Positions 18,828-27,115 of a stretch of 42,801 nucleotides of DNA are shown in pieces. Numbering within the stretch: the first letter of the stretch is position 1; each line of letters starts with the position of its first letter. This DNA is from Alloalcanivorax gelatiniphagus (lineage in GTDB: Bacteria; Pseudomonadota; Gammaproteobacteria; Pseudomonadales; Alcanivoracaceae), in the NCBI RefSeq assembly GCF_005938655.1, contig NZ_VCQT01000018.1, forward strand, positions 1 through 42,801, written 5' to 3'. The translations under genes and the position numbers were made by a program. The notes under the pieces were generated by a model that saw only the letters and a program-made list of their open reading frames with translations, was not told where the DNA came from and did not search any database.

Positions 18828-19082
18828 ATGGTTACGCGAACGAAACTGGTGCGGTTGGGCAACAGCCGCGCTGTGAGAATCCCCAAAGCGGTTCTGGATC
18901 AGGTGGGTATGACGCTTGGCGACGTGGAAATCGAAGTGCGCGGTCGGGAGCTGGTGATTCGCCCGGTGGCGGCGATGACGTTGAGTGAAATGCTTAAAAC
19001 CTTCAGCCCTGGAGATACGGCTCTCACCGCCGAGGACCGCGACTGGCTTGATGCCCCCCGGGCGGGAAACGAGATGCTGTAG
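18828..19082 (+). CDS. AbrB/MazE-fold antitoxin-like protein, apparently without toxin
   Basis: An 84-residue DNA-binding swapped-hairpin protein: TKLVRLGNSRAVRIPKAVLD is the classic MazE/AbrB motif. GGTGGAGG at 18812-18819 is 8 nt before ATG 18828; ATG 18822 and 18807 are too close to it or upstream of it. It starts 86 bp after the end of array 1. No toxin gene follows. After the stop a GTG-initiated frame at 19085 begins VAYAP, like some MazF starts, but loses all resemblance at once. It could be a solitary antitoxin or regulator, or what is left of a mazEF pair. Confidence 0.75.
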   Translation: MVTRTKLVRLGNSRAVRIPKAVLDQVGMTLGDVEIEVRGRELVIRPVAAMTLSEMLKTFSPGDTALTAEDRDWLDAPRAGNEML

Positions 19083-19174
19083 TCGTGGCGTATGCCCCTT
19101 TGGCAAGCAGTTGGCGGTCGATCATTGCCGTTCCCCGGATGGCTTGCATTAACCCGGGGAAGTTGAGATATTAC

Positions 19175-19188
19175 ATGGTATATACCAT
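19175..19188. promoter_or_regulatory. palindromic operator of vapBC
   Basis: ATGGTATATACCAT is a perfect 14-bp palindrome ending 17 bp before the vapB start, a typical place and form for VapB/VapBC autorepression. A possible promoter is TTGCAT (19144) - 17 bp - GATATT (19167), which would put the operator at the transcription start. Confidence 0.55.
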
Positions 19189-19205
19189 CTGTGTGGGAGC
19201 TACCC

Positions 19206-19469
19206 ATGACCGATACGGCGAAAGTATTCATGAGCGGTCGGAGCCAGGCGGTGCGCCTGCCGGCTGAGTACCGCTTCACCGAGAAGGAGGTTTTCATCCG
19301 TCGGGACCCTGTTACCGGGGATATCGTGCTGAGTACACGTCCGGAAAGCTGGGCCGGCTTTCTGGAAGTCCAGGCGCGGACGGATGTGCCCGATGATTTT
19401 CTGGGCCCGGATGAGCGTGAGGCGCCCGATGCGCATCGGGACCCTCTCGAAGGGATTGATCGTGGCTAG
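19206..19469 (+). CDS. vapB: VapB-family antitoxin
   Basis: An 87-residue AbrB-fold antitoxin. The DNA-binding N-terminus reads [19 protein letters not shown], and the acidic C-terminus would bind and block VapC. GGGAG at 19195 precedes ATG 19206 by 6 nt. The 3' end overlaps vapC by 8 bp, the normal arrangement for coupled antitoxin and toxin. It sits between CRISPR arrays 1 and 2. Confidence 0.88.
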   Translation: MTDTAKVFMSGRSQAVRLPAEYRFTEKEVFIRRDPVTGDIVLSTRPESWAGFLEVQARTDVPDDFLGPDEREAPDAHRDPLEGIDRG

Positions 19470-19866
19470 ATTCATGCTCGATACCAACATCGTGAGTCAT
19501 CTGCTTCGCGGTCACCCGGCTGTCGTCACGGCGGTCACGGCCACCGCAATAGGGGAAATCTGTATATCCGCCGTCACTGAAGGCGAGCTTCGATTCGGAC
19601 TTGCGCGCCGACCTGAAGCGACACACCTTGCGAATCTGGTCCGTGAATTTTTGGCCCGGGTCTCGGTCGAGCCATGGAACTCCGACGTGGCGCAGCGATA
19701 CGGTACCTTAAGAGCCGAGAACCAGGCCCGCGGGGTATCCCTCTCCGCCCTGGACATGATGATCGCCGGGCACGCCTATTCGCTAGGCTTGGTGTTGGTC
19801 ACATCAGACAGTGCCTTCACCCATGTACAGGGTCTGAGCGTGGAGAATTGGGCCGTCAATCCCTGA
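19462..19866 (+). CDS. vapC: VapC-family PIN-domain ribonuclease toxin
   Basis: A 134-residue endoribonuclease toxin, probably cutting tRNA or rRNA as in the family. The acidic PIN residues are present: Asp in [12 protein letters not shown], Glu in [12 protein letters not shown], Asp in [11 protein letters not shown], and Asp in [10 protein letters not shown]. The start is GTG 19462 (VARFMLDTN), preceded by AAGGGA and overlapping vapB by 8 bp; ATG 19474 would be too far inside. All active-site residues are kept, so the module should be functional. It could help hold the CRISPR region in the genome, which is an inference from position only. Confidence 0.9.
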   Translation: MARFMLDTNIVSHLLRGHPAVVTAVTATAIGEICISAVTEGELRFGLARRPEATHLANLVREFLARVSVEPWNSDVAQRYGTLRAENQARGVSLSALDMMIAGHAYSLGLVLVTSDSAFTHVQGLSVENWAVNP

Positions 19867-20055
19867 TCGGCGGCATCCTGTCCGACCCGCGGCTTTCAAC
19901 CCGCTGCCGCGTCCCCCTGAATATCAAGTTTTCAATAACCCGCCAGTGATTCTCCAATCGAGTACACGACGGTTCCCCCTCATGCTGAAGCGGACAGCAA
20001 GCACCGCGGACCGTTCGCCTGGCTGGTCGCTTAGGTACCGTGTCTGAACTGGTAA

Positions 20056-20150
20056 AGTGCCCCTGTTTTTTTGGTTGTTTTTTGATCTTTTTGTTTGGTG
20101 GAAAATGGGACTCCGATTTTCCTCTTTTTAATCAATAAGATACATTTAGA
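20056..20150 (+). promoter_or_regulatory. CRISPR leader 2
   Basis: It carries the same blocks as leader 1: a T-rich start, TTGGT at 20095, GGTGGAAAAT at 20097-20106 (54 bp before the repeat), an IHF-like AATCAATAAGATA, and the end TTTAGA. The 189 bp between vapC and this leader contain nothing recognisable. Confidence 0.85.
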
Positions 20151-20484
20151 GTGTTCCCCACAGGTGTGGGGATAAACCGTTCTGGCTATGGGGGATCGGA
20201 TCACTCGGTACGTGTTCCCCACAGGTGTGGGGATAAACCGCGTTCGGAGTCTGGTTTTCCGGGGCCATTGGCGTGTTCCCCACAGGTGTGGGGATAAACC
20301 GCTCACGTTGGACCACCCGCTGGTTATTTCCAGGTGTTCCCCACAGGTGTGGGGATAAACCGCACACTTAATCGCGGTCTCGTCATCCATCACAGTGTTC
20401 CCCACAGGTGTGGGGATAAACCGCTCCGCGCCCTGTGGGATGAACGGCTGGCGGCGTGTTCCCCACAGGTGTGGGGATAAACCG
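20151..20484 (+). CRISPR. CRISPR array 2, leader-proximal part (repeats 1-6)
   Basis: Six repeats of 29 bp (GTGTTCCCCAC start, AGGT tetraloop, ATAAACCG handle) with five intact 32-bp spacers, continuing into the first 28 bp of spacer 6 (20485-20512). An IS256-family element interrupts spacer 6. Four bases after the element (CGAT, 21906-21909) complete it, and the array resumes at 21910. This part keeps its leader, so it should still be transcribed and still gain spacers. Confidence 0.98.
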
Positions 20485-20503
20485 CGGCTGGAGTCAGGCA
20501 TCA

Positions 20504-20512
20504 AAATGGTGG
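20504..20512 (+). repeat. target-site duplication, left copy
   Basis: AAATGGTGG, repeated exactly at 21897-21905 directly outside the other end of the IS. Nine bp is normal for IS256-family insertion. Deleting one copy plus the IS leaves a perfect 32-bp spacer. Confidence 0.95.
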
Positions 20513-21896
20513 GAGTTATTGTCAAATCTGGTGTATGACCATCAGGCAGCGTTCCTGTCAGATTGATCTTCCACCTCTATTCCATCCTGAAACTGTACGT
20601 TGTCCACGACCAGCTTCAGTTGGTCGAACCCCTTGATCCGCTTCCAGCGCTTTTGGGCGGACTGGAGCAGTTTGAACACCATCGATAACGTGGTGTCGCG
20701 GTTGCCGCAAGAGCGGCTTCGCTTGGTTCTCAGTCGCACTGTGGCGAAGGTGGATTCAATCGGATTGGTCGTCCGTAAGTGAATCCAGTGAATCGCCGGA
20801 AAATCGTAGAAGGCCAGCAGCTCGTCACGATCCTTCTCCAGGTTTTCCATGGCCTTTGGGTACTTGTCCCGAAACCGCCTCAAGGTGCTATCGAACGCCT
20901 TGTGAGCGCTGTCTCTTGTCTCGGCCAGATAGATCTCGTGCAGTGCCGATTTCACCTTTGGCTGCACGGACTTGGGCAGTTTGTCCAGCACGTTAGCCGT
21001 CTTGTGGACCCAGCACCGCTGGTGCCGGGTGTCCGGAAACACCTTGCTCAGGGCCTTCCAGAAGCCCAGTGCGCCGTCGCCAACAGCTAGCTTGGGCGAA
21101 GGCTCCAGGCCTCTTTCCCGTATGTCCGTGAGCAGCTCTCGCCAGCTGGCTTCGGACTCCCGGTGGCCGTCCTCGACCGCAACCAGCTCCTTGTGGCCGT
21201 GCTCGGTCACGCCAATGATCACCAGCAGGCAGAGCCGGTCATCCAGGCGGACGTTGCTGTACACGCCGTCCGCCCACCAGTAGACGTAACGCTTCTGGCT
21301 CAGGTCTCGTCGCTGCCAGTCCTTGTGCTCATCAAGCCACTTCGCCTTGAGCCGAGACACTGTGTTGGCCGACAGGCCATTGGCTTGTTCACCAACCAGC
21401 GCACTCAGGGCCTCCTGGAAATCACCGGAGGAAACACCTCGCAGGTAGAGCCAGGGAATCAGTTCCTCCAGGCTCCGGGCGCGCTTCAGGTAGGGTGGCA
21501 GCAGGTGGCTGTTGAAGCGAATGCCAGAGCCACTGCGGTCCCGGACCTTGGGAACCTGGACTTCTACGTCGCCGACGCCTGTCTGAACAGCGCGTTTGGG
21601 AAGGTGCCCATTGCGCACCACAGCACGGCGGCCATCCGGCGTCTTGACGTCCGCGTACTGCTTCAACAGGCTCTCCAGCTCCGTCTCAACGGCCTGTGCG
21701 ATCAGATCCCGGGCACCCTGCCGGATCAACTCGTGCAACGGGTCGTTGCTGGCTACCTCTGGTTGTGAAAGAGCATGCAGGTTAGACTTGGGCATGGCGT
21801 ATCATTCCTCTGTTGGTTGTGATCTTGGCGGAGATCAACCAACAGGATACGCCACCCCTTCAGCCTGCTTCCATACACCAGAAATCACCATAACTC
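20513..21896. mobile_element. IS256-family insertion sequence, 1384 bp
   Basis: The terminal inverted repeats are 25 bp: 20513-20537 (GAGTTATTGTC...GGTGTATG) and 21872-21896 read in reverse (GAGTTATGGTG...GGTGTATG), with 4 mismatches. One full-length transposase gene is on the minus strand. The 9-bp duplication flanks the ends exactly. Both ends and the transposase are intact, so the element is probably young and mobile. It lies in spacer 6 of CRISPR array 2. Confidence 0.96.
20542..21795 (-). CDS. IS256-family transposase
   Basis: A 417-residue mutator-type DDE transposase that moves its own element. Family marks are the N-terminal HELIRQGARDLIAQAVETEL, RAVQTGVGDVEVQVPKVRDR, YWWADGVYSNVR (first Asp), LLVIIGVTEHGHKELVAVED, VGDGALGFWKAL (second Asp), HQRCWVHKTANVLDKLP, and TNPIESTFATVRLRTKRSR (Glu). 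Nothing appears truncated. It is transcribed against the CRISPR array, towards leader 2. Transcripts running past the gene would be antisense to the six newest repeats and the leader. Confidence 0.97.
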   Translation of the reverse strand: MPKSNLHALSQPEVASNDPLHELIRQGARDLIAQAVETELESLLKQYADVKTPDGRRAVVRNGHLPKRAVQTGVGDVEVQVPKVRDRSGSGIRFNSHLLPPYLKRARSLEELIPWLYLRGVSSGDFQEALSALVGEQANGLSANTVSRLKAKWLDEHKDWQRRDLSQKRYVYWWADGVYSNVRLDDRLCLLVIIGVTEHGHKELVAVEDGHRESEASWRELLTDIRERGLEPSPKLAVGDGALGFWKALSKVFPDTRHQRCWVHKTANVLDKLPKSVQPKVKSALHEIYLAETRDSAHKAFDSTLRRFRDKYPKAMENLEKDRDELLAFYDFPAIHWIHLRTTNPIESTFATVRLRTKRSRSCGNRDTTLSMVFKLLQSAQKRWKRIKGFDQLKLVVDNVQFQDGIEVEDQSDRNAA

Positions 21897-21905
21897 AAAT
21901 GGTGG
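21897..21905 (+). repeat. target-site duplication, right copy
   Basis: AAATGGTGG, identical to 20504-20512. Bases 21906-21909 (CGAT) are the last four bases of the interrupted spacer. Confidence 0.95.
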
Positions 21906-21909
21906 CGAT

Positions 21910-23953
21910 GTGTTCCCCACAGGTGTGGGGATAAACCGGCGCCGTCGTACAGCAATCCGCACCTGCCGGAGTGTTCCCCACAGGTGTGGGGATAAACCGG
22001 TGCGGGCTACCCAGGTATCACTGGCCGACGCGTGTTCCCCACAGGTGTGGGGATAAACCGAAAATCTACGAGGACTACGAGAGCGCCTACGGGTGTTCCC
22101 CACAGGTGTGGGGATAAACCGCGGGAGATGGAGCGGTACTTTATCGGCGACTACGTGTTCCCCACAGGTGTGGGGATAAACCGCAGGCTGACAACCTCGA
22201 ACAGGCGTTCCACGCGTGTTCCCCACAGGTGTGGGGATAAACCGGTAACGACATTTTGTCGCAGCATTGGCGGCACGTGTTCCCCACAGGTGTGGGGATA
22301 AACCGATCTTCCAGCGTGTCCGCGAGTCCGAGGAAGAGTGTTCCCCACAGGTGTGGGGATAAACCGCAGGTGCTTGCCGGCGTGGCCCTGCTGATCCGGT
22401 GTTCCCCACAGGTGTGGGGATAAACCGCGACCATGTGGACCCGCTTCCCGGTGACCGGGGTGTTCCCCACAGGTGTGGGGATAAACCGCACCCCCATATC
22501 GCCACGGACAGCCGGGAGGTGTGTTCCCCACAGGTGTGGGGATAAACCGGGCTCCTGGGTCTGGGCGCTGGGTAGAGGGGCGTGTTCCCCACAGGTGTGG
22601 GGATAAACCGGCGTTCGCTGAGGTGCGCGTCACCGAGTGCCGGTGTTCCCCACAGGTGTGGGGATAAACCGGTGCCGGCGGCGACGACACCTGGGGATTC
22701 CCTGTGTTCCCCACAGGTGTGGGGATAAACCGCACTCCTTTATGCTGCTCACTCATCGCCCAGGGTGTTCCCCACAGGTGTGGGGATAAACCGGACGTCG
22801 ATCAGTTCTCCCTCGTTCATCAGCAGTGTTCCCCACAGGTGTGGGGATAAACCGCGTCAACTGGCATGATCTACCGTGTGCAGCACGTGTTCCCCACAGG
22901 TGTGGGGATAAACCGGGCTGTTTCCATATGGTGGGCGAGATCAACGCGTGTTCCCCACAGGTGTGGGGATAAACCGTGCTTTCCTCGCCCCACCCAATGG
23001 CGCGGCCCGTGTTCCCCACAGGTGTGGGGATAAACCGTAGGGGTGCTGCGGGTAGCCGTAGTCCAGCCAGTGTTCCCCACAGGTGTGGGGATAAACCGCC
23101 TACGCCAGAGACGCCAACAGCCGGGAGATAGTGTTCCCCACAGGTGTGGGGATAAACCGGGATTCTTGCAGGCGATCAAAGCGGGGATCCTGTGTTCCCC
23201 ACAGGTGTGGGGATAAACCGGGTGCGGTAATGGCCGACGAGATCGGCTTGGAGTGTTCCCCACAGGTGTGGGGATAAACCGCTGAACCTGAACGGCTACG
23301 ACGACTGGTACCTGTGTTCCCCACAGGTGTGGGGATAAACCGTGTTCCCGCGTTTCCGTCTGGTGCCGGGCCAGGTGTTCCCCACAGGTGTGGGGATAAA
23401 CCGCTGGGAGGCTGGATCCTGATGGGCACACTCACGTGTTCCCCACAGGTGTGGGGATAAACCGCTGCCGCTCGAACACTTCAGCGCGGCGGAGTTGTGT
23501 TCCCCACAGGTGTGGGGATAAACCGCCGTCGGCGTTCGCGGCGCCGGACGACGTGGAGTGTTCCCCACAGGTGTGGGGATAAACCGGAAAGGATTTGTTG
23601 GGTGACCGCGCGGAACTGGTGTTCCCCACAGGTGTGGGGATAAACCGGAAATGGCTAGACGGATTAACCCGGAACACTGGTGTTCCCCACAGGTGTGGGG
23701 ATAAACCGCTGCTGGCCGAGTGGCTGGGCACGTTCGAGCGGTGTTCCCCACAGGTGTGGGGATAAACCGCAGATGGAGCGCATCTCCGGCCCGCTGTCCA
23801 ACGTGTTCCCCACAGGTGTGGGGATAAACCGAGATCGGCGCGGTTATCCACGCCCTTGCCGGCGTGTTCCCCACAGGCGTGGGGATAAGCCGCTCATTGG
23901 CCAGCAGAAGAGGACAGCCTGGCGGTGTTCCCCACGGCCGTGTGGTGGCCACC
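21910..23953 (+). CRISPR. CRISPR array 2, leader-distal part (repeats 7-40)
   Basis: Thirty-four repeats with the AGGT tetraloop, including two 33-nt spacers (22122-22154 and 23770-23802). The second-last repeat (23864-23892) carries the array 1 loop AGGC and an altered handle (ATAAGCCG). The last (23925-23953) keeps only the first 11 bases. The IS separates these repeats from leader 2, so spacers 7-39 depend on read-through or on another promoter. Counting both parts, array 2 has 40 repeats and 39 spacers. Confidence 0.98.
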
Positions 23954-23973
23954 AATGAGCATGATGTGGTAAT

Positions 23974-24009
23974 TCAGGCCGCGTGGCCCTTATAGCTCAT
24001 CGCGTTCAT
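23974..24009 (-). pseudogene. hicB: hicB remnant (first 11 codons)
   Basis: AGGAG is 8 nt before an ATG at 24009. The peptide MNAMSYKGHAA, then TGA, matches the usual start of one HicB antitoxin group (M-x-x-M-x-Y-K-G-x-x-A). Nothing like HicB follows, and the sequence runs straight into the end of array 2. The ATG overlaps the stop of the hicA remnant (ATGA), the expected hicA-hicB junction. Confidence 0.55.
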
Positions 24010-24098
24010 GGGGTGACTCCTGCTTGTTCAAGAAATGCCCGAGCATCAGGGACCTGATACGGTTTGGCGTCCGGGCCTAGGAGCGCGGAATATAGCCT
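24006..24098 (-). pseudogene. hicA: hicA remnant (C-terminal end)
   Basis: A 30-codon open stretch ending in PYQVPDARAFLEQAGVTP and a stop codon. This is the C-terminal signature of one HicA mRNA-interferase toxin group (...AKPYQVRDARAFLEQIGVTP type). The upstream two thirds of the gene are absent, so the toxin is dead. With the hicB stub it forms a scar of a toxin-antitoxin pair between the end of array 2 and cas3. The 24010-24386 stretch otherwise holds only the cas promoter region. Confidence 0.6.
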
Positions 24099-24237
24099 TC
24101 AGGGTACTTTGCCGTCTGCGGTCATGGTGTCAGATTTTAATACCGAAAAAGGGGGAGGATGGTAAACCGGTCCCGCATACGGTCTGATTCGTCCCTGCCG
24201 CCCGTATGGGCGTGGCGCCAGGGTCAACGGTGCTCTG

Positions 24238-24266
24238 TTGTGATCTGCGTCACAGGGCGCTAGATT
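24238..24266 (+). promoter_or_regulatory. cas operon promoter overlapped by CRP/Vfr box
   Basis: TGTGATCTGCGTCACA at 24239-24254 is a perfect CRP/Vfr palindrome (TGTGA-N6-TCACA). TTGTGA at 24238-24243 could serve as -35, with TAGATT at 24261-24266 as -10 (17-bp spacer). CRP would then cover the -35 and repress. In E. coli, cAMP-CRP is known to repress the type I-E cas genes. The promoter elements are inferred; the box itself is clear. The leader to cas3 would be about 115 nt. Confidence 0.6.
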
Positions 24267-24386
24267 GTGAGCTTGGCGACGTTGCCTGGGGCGATGTCGT
24301 CAATGGTTCCGCGTGATGGGCCGAAGAGCCCAGTGATAAAAAACCTCGCCGTTGGACAAAGCGGCTAAAAGAGGCAAAAGGGATTT

Positions 24387-27077
24387 GTGATCGGGATGCA
24401 CGCTACTGATTGGCCGGCTTGTTTTTTGTATTGGGGTAAAGCTCGGCCGGCTTCCGCTGAGGGCGCGGCCTACCATCTGCTGCCGTTCCATAGTCTGGAC
24501 GTGGCGGCCGTGGGTTGGCACCTGTTGGCGCCGGAGCGTCCCTTGGCCCGGCTGCTGGCCCGGCGCCTTGATCTTCCTCCACCGATATTACGCTCTCTGC
24601 TGGTGTTCTTCCTGGGGCTGCACGACTTGGGCAAGTTCGCCCGTGCTTTCCAGGGGCTGGTTTCCATGGGGTCTCTGGTCCCGCCGTTAAGGTCCTGCCA
24701 ATACACCGAACGCCACGATCGTCTGGGCGCCTTGCTATGGTCCGAGGCGGGCATTCCCTGGCTGAGGGATGGCACCCTGGGCTTTCCAAAACAATCCTTC
24801 GACGGTGATCAGCGCAACACCCTGAGCGCCACGCTGGGCGTCTTGACCAGCGTGGTGTTCGGGCACCATGGCAAGCCGGTGGCGCGGAATGGCTTGCGAA
24901 TGCAGTCTTTCTTCGGTGCGGATCAGCACGCCGATGACCTTCAGGCGGCGAGGGCCTTTGTGGCCGAATGGGCGGCTCTGATGGCGGTGCCCTGGCCGGT
25001 GGAGCAATTAACCTCGGCGCAATGGGCCGCATCGCTGCGTGGGTTGAGTTGGACGCTCGCTGGCTGGGCGGTCCTCAGCGATTGGCTCGGTTCCAATCAG
25101 ACCTATTTCGAATACGTTGACGAACCCGACCCCTTGAAAGCGTACTGGCCGGCGGCGCTTGAAAAGGCGGAACAGGCTCTGTCCGCCACCGGGTTCGGTC
25201 ACACGCTGGAGCCCAGGCCGTATACCGGCCTGAGCACCTGGTTCAAGGGTAAGGCGGTAACGCCCACGCCCCTTCAAAGCGCGGTGGAAGCGCTTGAGCT
25301 TCAGGCCGGGCCACAGCTTTTTATTCTTGAAGACGTGACCGGGGCCGGCAAAACCGAAGCCGCCTGTATTCTGGCTCAGCGGCTGCTGTATGCCGGGGAG
25401 GCGGAAGGGCTGTATTTCGCTTTGCCCACCATGGCCACTTCCAACGCCATGTACTCCCGCCTGGGCGCCATGCATCGTCGCTTTTACACGGAGGAGGGCG
25501 CGCCATCCTTCGTGCTGGCCCACGGGGCCCGCGACTTGAATGAGGACTTCGCCCGTTCGCTGGTCGGTGACCAGCCCGGCGACCGGAATTATCGCGCCGA
25601 TGAAGCCAGCGCGTCGGCGCAGTGCAACCATTGGCTGGCGGACTCGCGCAAGAAAGCGCTGTTGGCGGACGTGGCGGTGGGCACCATCGACCAGGCACTG
25701 ATGGGCGTGCTGCCGTTTCGTCACCAATCGCTGCGGCTGTATGGGTTGGCGCGCAAGGTGCTTATCGTCGATGAAGTCCATGCCTACGACGTTTATACCC
25801 GGTCGCTTCTGGTGGCCTTGCTGGCTCACCACGCCAGACAGGGCGGCAGCGCCATCTTGCTGACCGCGACTCTGCCTCTGGGCCAGCGCCAGGCGCTGGT
25901 AAATGCCTGGCGCCAGGCGTTGAACGCCGCCCCGATATCGTTGCAAGAGACGGAGTTTCCTTTGCTAACCCGCACCGGCGGCGATCCGTCCGTTCTGGAA
26001 CAGCCGGTGCAAGCGAGACCGGCAAGCCGCCGATCCGTGGCGGTGGATTGGCTTGAGGATGAAGATCAGGCGGTGGAGACACTGCTCAATGCCGTATCCG
26101 AGGGGCGGTCCGTGGCCTGGGTACGGAACACGGTGGATGACGCCATCCGGGCTTATCAAACGGTACGGGACCGTCACCCCGAGCCGGATCGCTGCGTCCT
26201 GTTCCACAGCCGTTTCGCCATGGCGGACCGCCAGGAAATTGAGTCCAGGGTGCTGTCGGCGCTTGGCAAGGACTCGGAACCGCAGGCGCGCAGGGGCCAG
26301 GTGCTGATCGCCACTCAGGTCTTCCAGGAGAGCCTGGACTGCGATGTGGATGTGATGATCAGCGACCTGGCGCCGGTGGATTTGCTGATACAGCGGGCCG
26401 GCCGCCTGCAGCGCCATGACCGTGGTGAGCGCCCGCTGCCACGCCTCTGGGTGCTGGCGCCGCCATGGGATGAGCGGCCCGGCGTCAGCTGGCTGCGGGA
26501 CGCCTTGCCAGGCACCTCCTTCGTGTACCCCGACGTGGCGATAAGCTGGCTGACTCAGAAAGTGCTCCGCGAGCGCGGCGGCATCCATCTGCCCGATGAC
26601 GCCCGTGTGTTACTGGAGGGTGTCTACGGCGTATCCGAAGAAACCCTGCCCGAGGGGCTGCGCGACGTGCACCTCCAGCAGGAGGGCGAGGATCAGGGCA
26701 GGATCTCCATGGCGCGCTACAACCTGTTGGACCTGGCCGCCGGTTACGTGGGCGATGACCAACCCTGGCTGGACGACCACCAGGAAATCGGCACCCGGCT
26801 CAGCGACGAGCCCACCGTGAATGTGGTGCTACTGAAAAGGGAGGCCGAAGGCGGGATCGTGTTATGGGCTCAAGGCGAGCGCCATGCCGCCATGCTCAGC
26901 CAGCTTCGCCTGCGCGAAAGCCAGGCACGCAAGCTGCCGGAGCTGGCTGGGGCCGATCTGGCCGCCTGGGAAGAATTGCAGGGCCGGTACAAAGCACTGA
27001 AATACACCCGACCCTGGCTGCCCGAGGCGGACGCGGCGGTACGCTACGATCCGGCGCTCGGGTGTTTGTTGGGGTAG
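24387..27077 (+). CDS. cas3: Cas3 helicase-nuclease, type I-E
   Basis: Nuclease-helicase recruited by Cascade to unwind and shred target DNA; 896 residues. The HD nuclease domain at the N-terminus has H35, the H79-D80 pair (FFLGLHDLGKF), H160-H161 (FGHHGKP) and SDWLGSN near 232. The superfamily 2 helicase has Walker A TGAGKTEA (K322), DEVH at 462-465, LLTATLP (~492), FHSRFAMADR, and motif VI QRAGRLQRH. Every key residue is present. The start is GTG 24387 after AAAAGGGA; ATG 24396, three codons in, is an alternative. It is the first gene of the cas operon, 38 bp before cas8e. Confidence 0.97.
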   Translation: MIGMHATDWPACFLYWGKARPASAEGAAYHLLPFHSLDVAAVGWHLLAPERPLARLLARRLDLPPPILRSLLVFFLGLHDLGKFARAFQGLVSMGSLVPPLRSCQYTERHDRLGALLWSEAGIPWLRDGTLGFPKQSFDGDQRNTLSATLGVLTSVVFGHHGKPVARNGLRMQSFFGADQHADDLQAARAFVAEWAALMAVPWPVEQLTSAQWAASLRGLSWTLAGWAVLSDWLGSNQTYFEYVDEPDPLKAYWPAALEKAEQALSATGFGHTLEPRPYTGLSTWFKGKAVTPTPLQSAVEALELQAGPQLFILEDVTGAGKTEAACILAQRLLYAGEAEGLYFALPTMATSNAMYSRLGAMHRRFYTEEGAPSFVLAHGARDLNEDFARSLVGDQPGDRNYRADEASASAQCNHWLADSRKKALLADVAVGTIDQALMGVLPFRHQSLRLYGLARKVLIVDEVHAYDVYTRSLLVALLAHHARQGGSAILLTATLPLGQRQALVNAWRQALNAAPISLQETEFPLLTRTGGDPSVLEQPVQARPASRRSVAVDWLEDEDQAVETLLNAVSEGRSVAWVRNTVDDAIRAYQTVRDRHPEPDRCVLFHSRFAMADRQEIESRVLSALGKDSEPQARRGQVLIATQVFQESLDCDVDVMISDLAPVDLLIQRAGRLQRHDRGERPLPRLWVLAPPWDERPGVSWLRDALPGTSFVYPDVAISWLTQKVLRERGGIHLPDDARVLLEGVYGVSEETLPEGLRDVHLQQEGEDQGRISMARYNLLDLAAGYVGDDQPWLDDHQEIGTRLSDEPTVNVVLLKREAEGGIVLWAQGERHAAMLSQLRLRESQARKLPELAGADLAAWEELQGRYKALKYTRPWLPEADAAVRYDPALGCLLG

Positions 27078-27115
27078 ACGGCGATAGTCGCTGAACGGAG
27101 GGAATCGAGATAAGT

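Noticed and set aside
24141-24169. A CRISPR-repeat-like tail (GGTAAACCG) upstream of cas3, considered as part of a CreTA-type crRNA-like antitoxin and mini-toxin.
   Set aside because: Only the last 7 bases match the repeat; the 5' half and the stem are absent. No mini-toxin frame with a matching site was found. A sensitive search of 23954-24386 could still change this.
27078-27115. The gap between cas3 and cas8e, checked for an extra small gene or RNA.
   Set aside because: 38 bp is too short and shows only the ribosome site region of cas8e.
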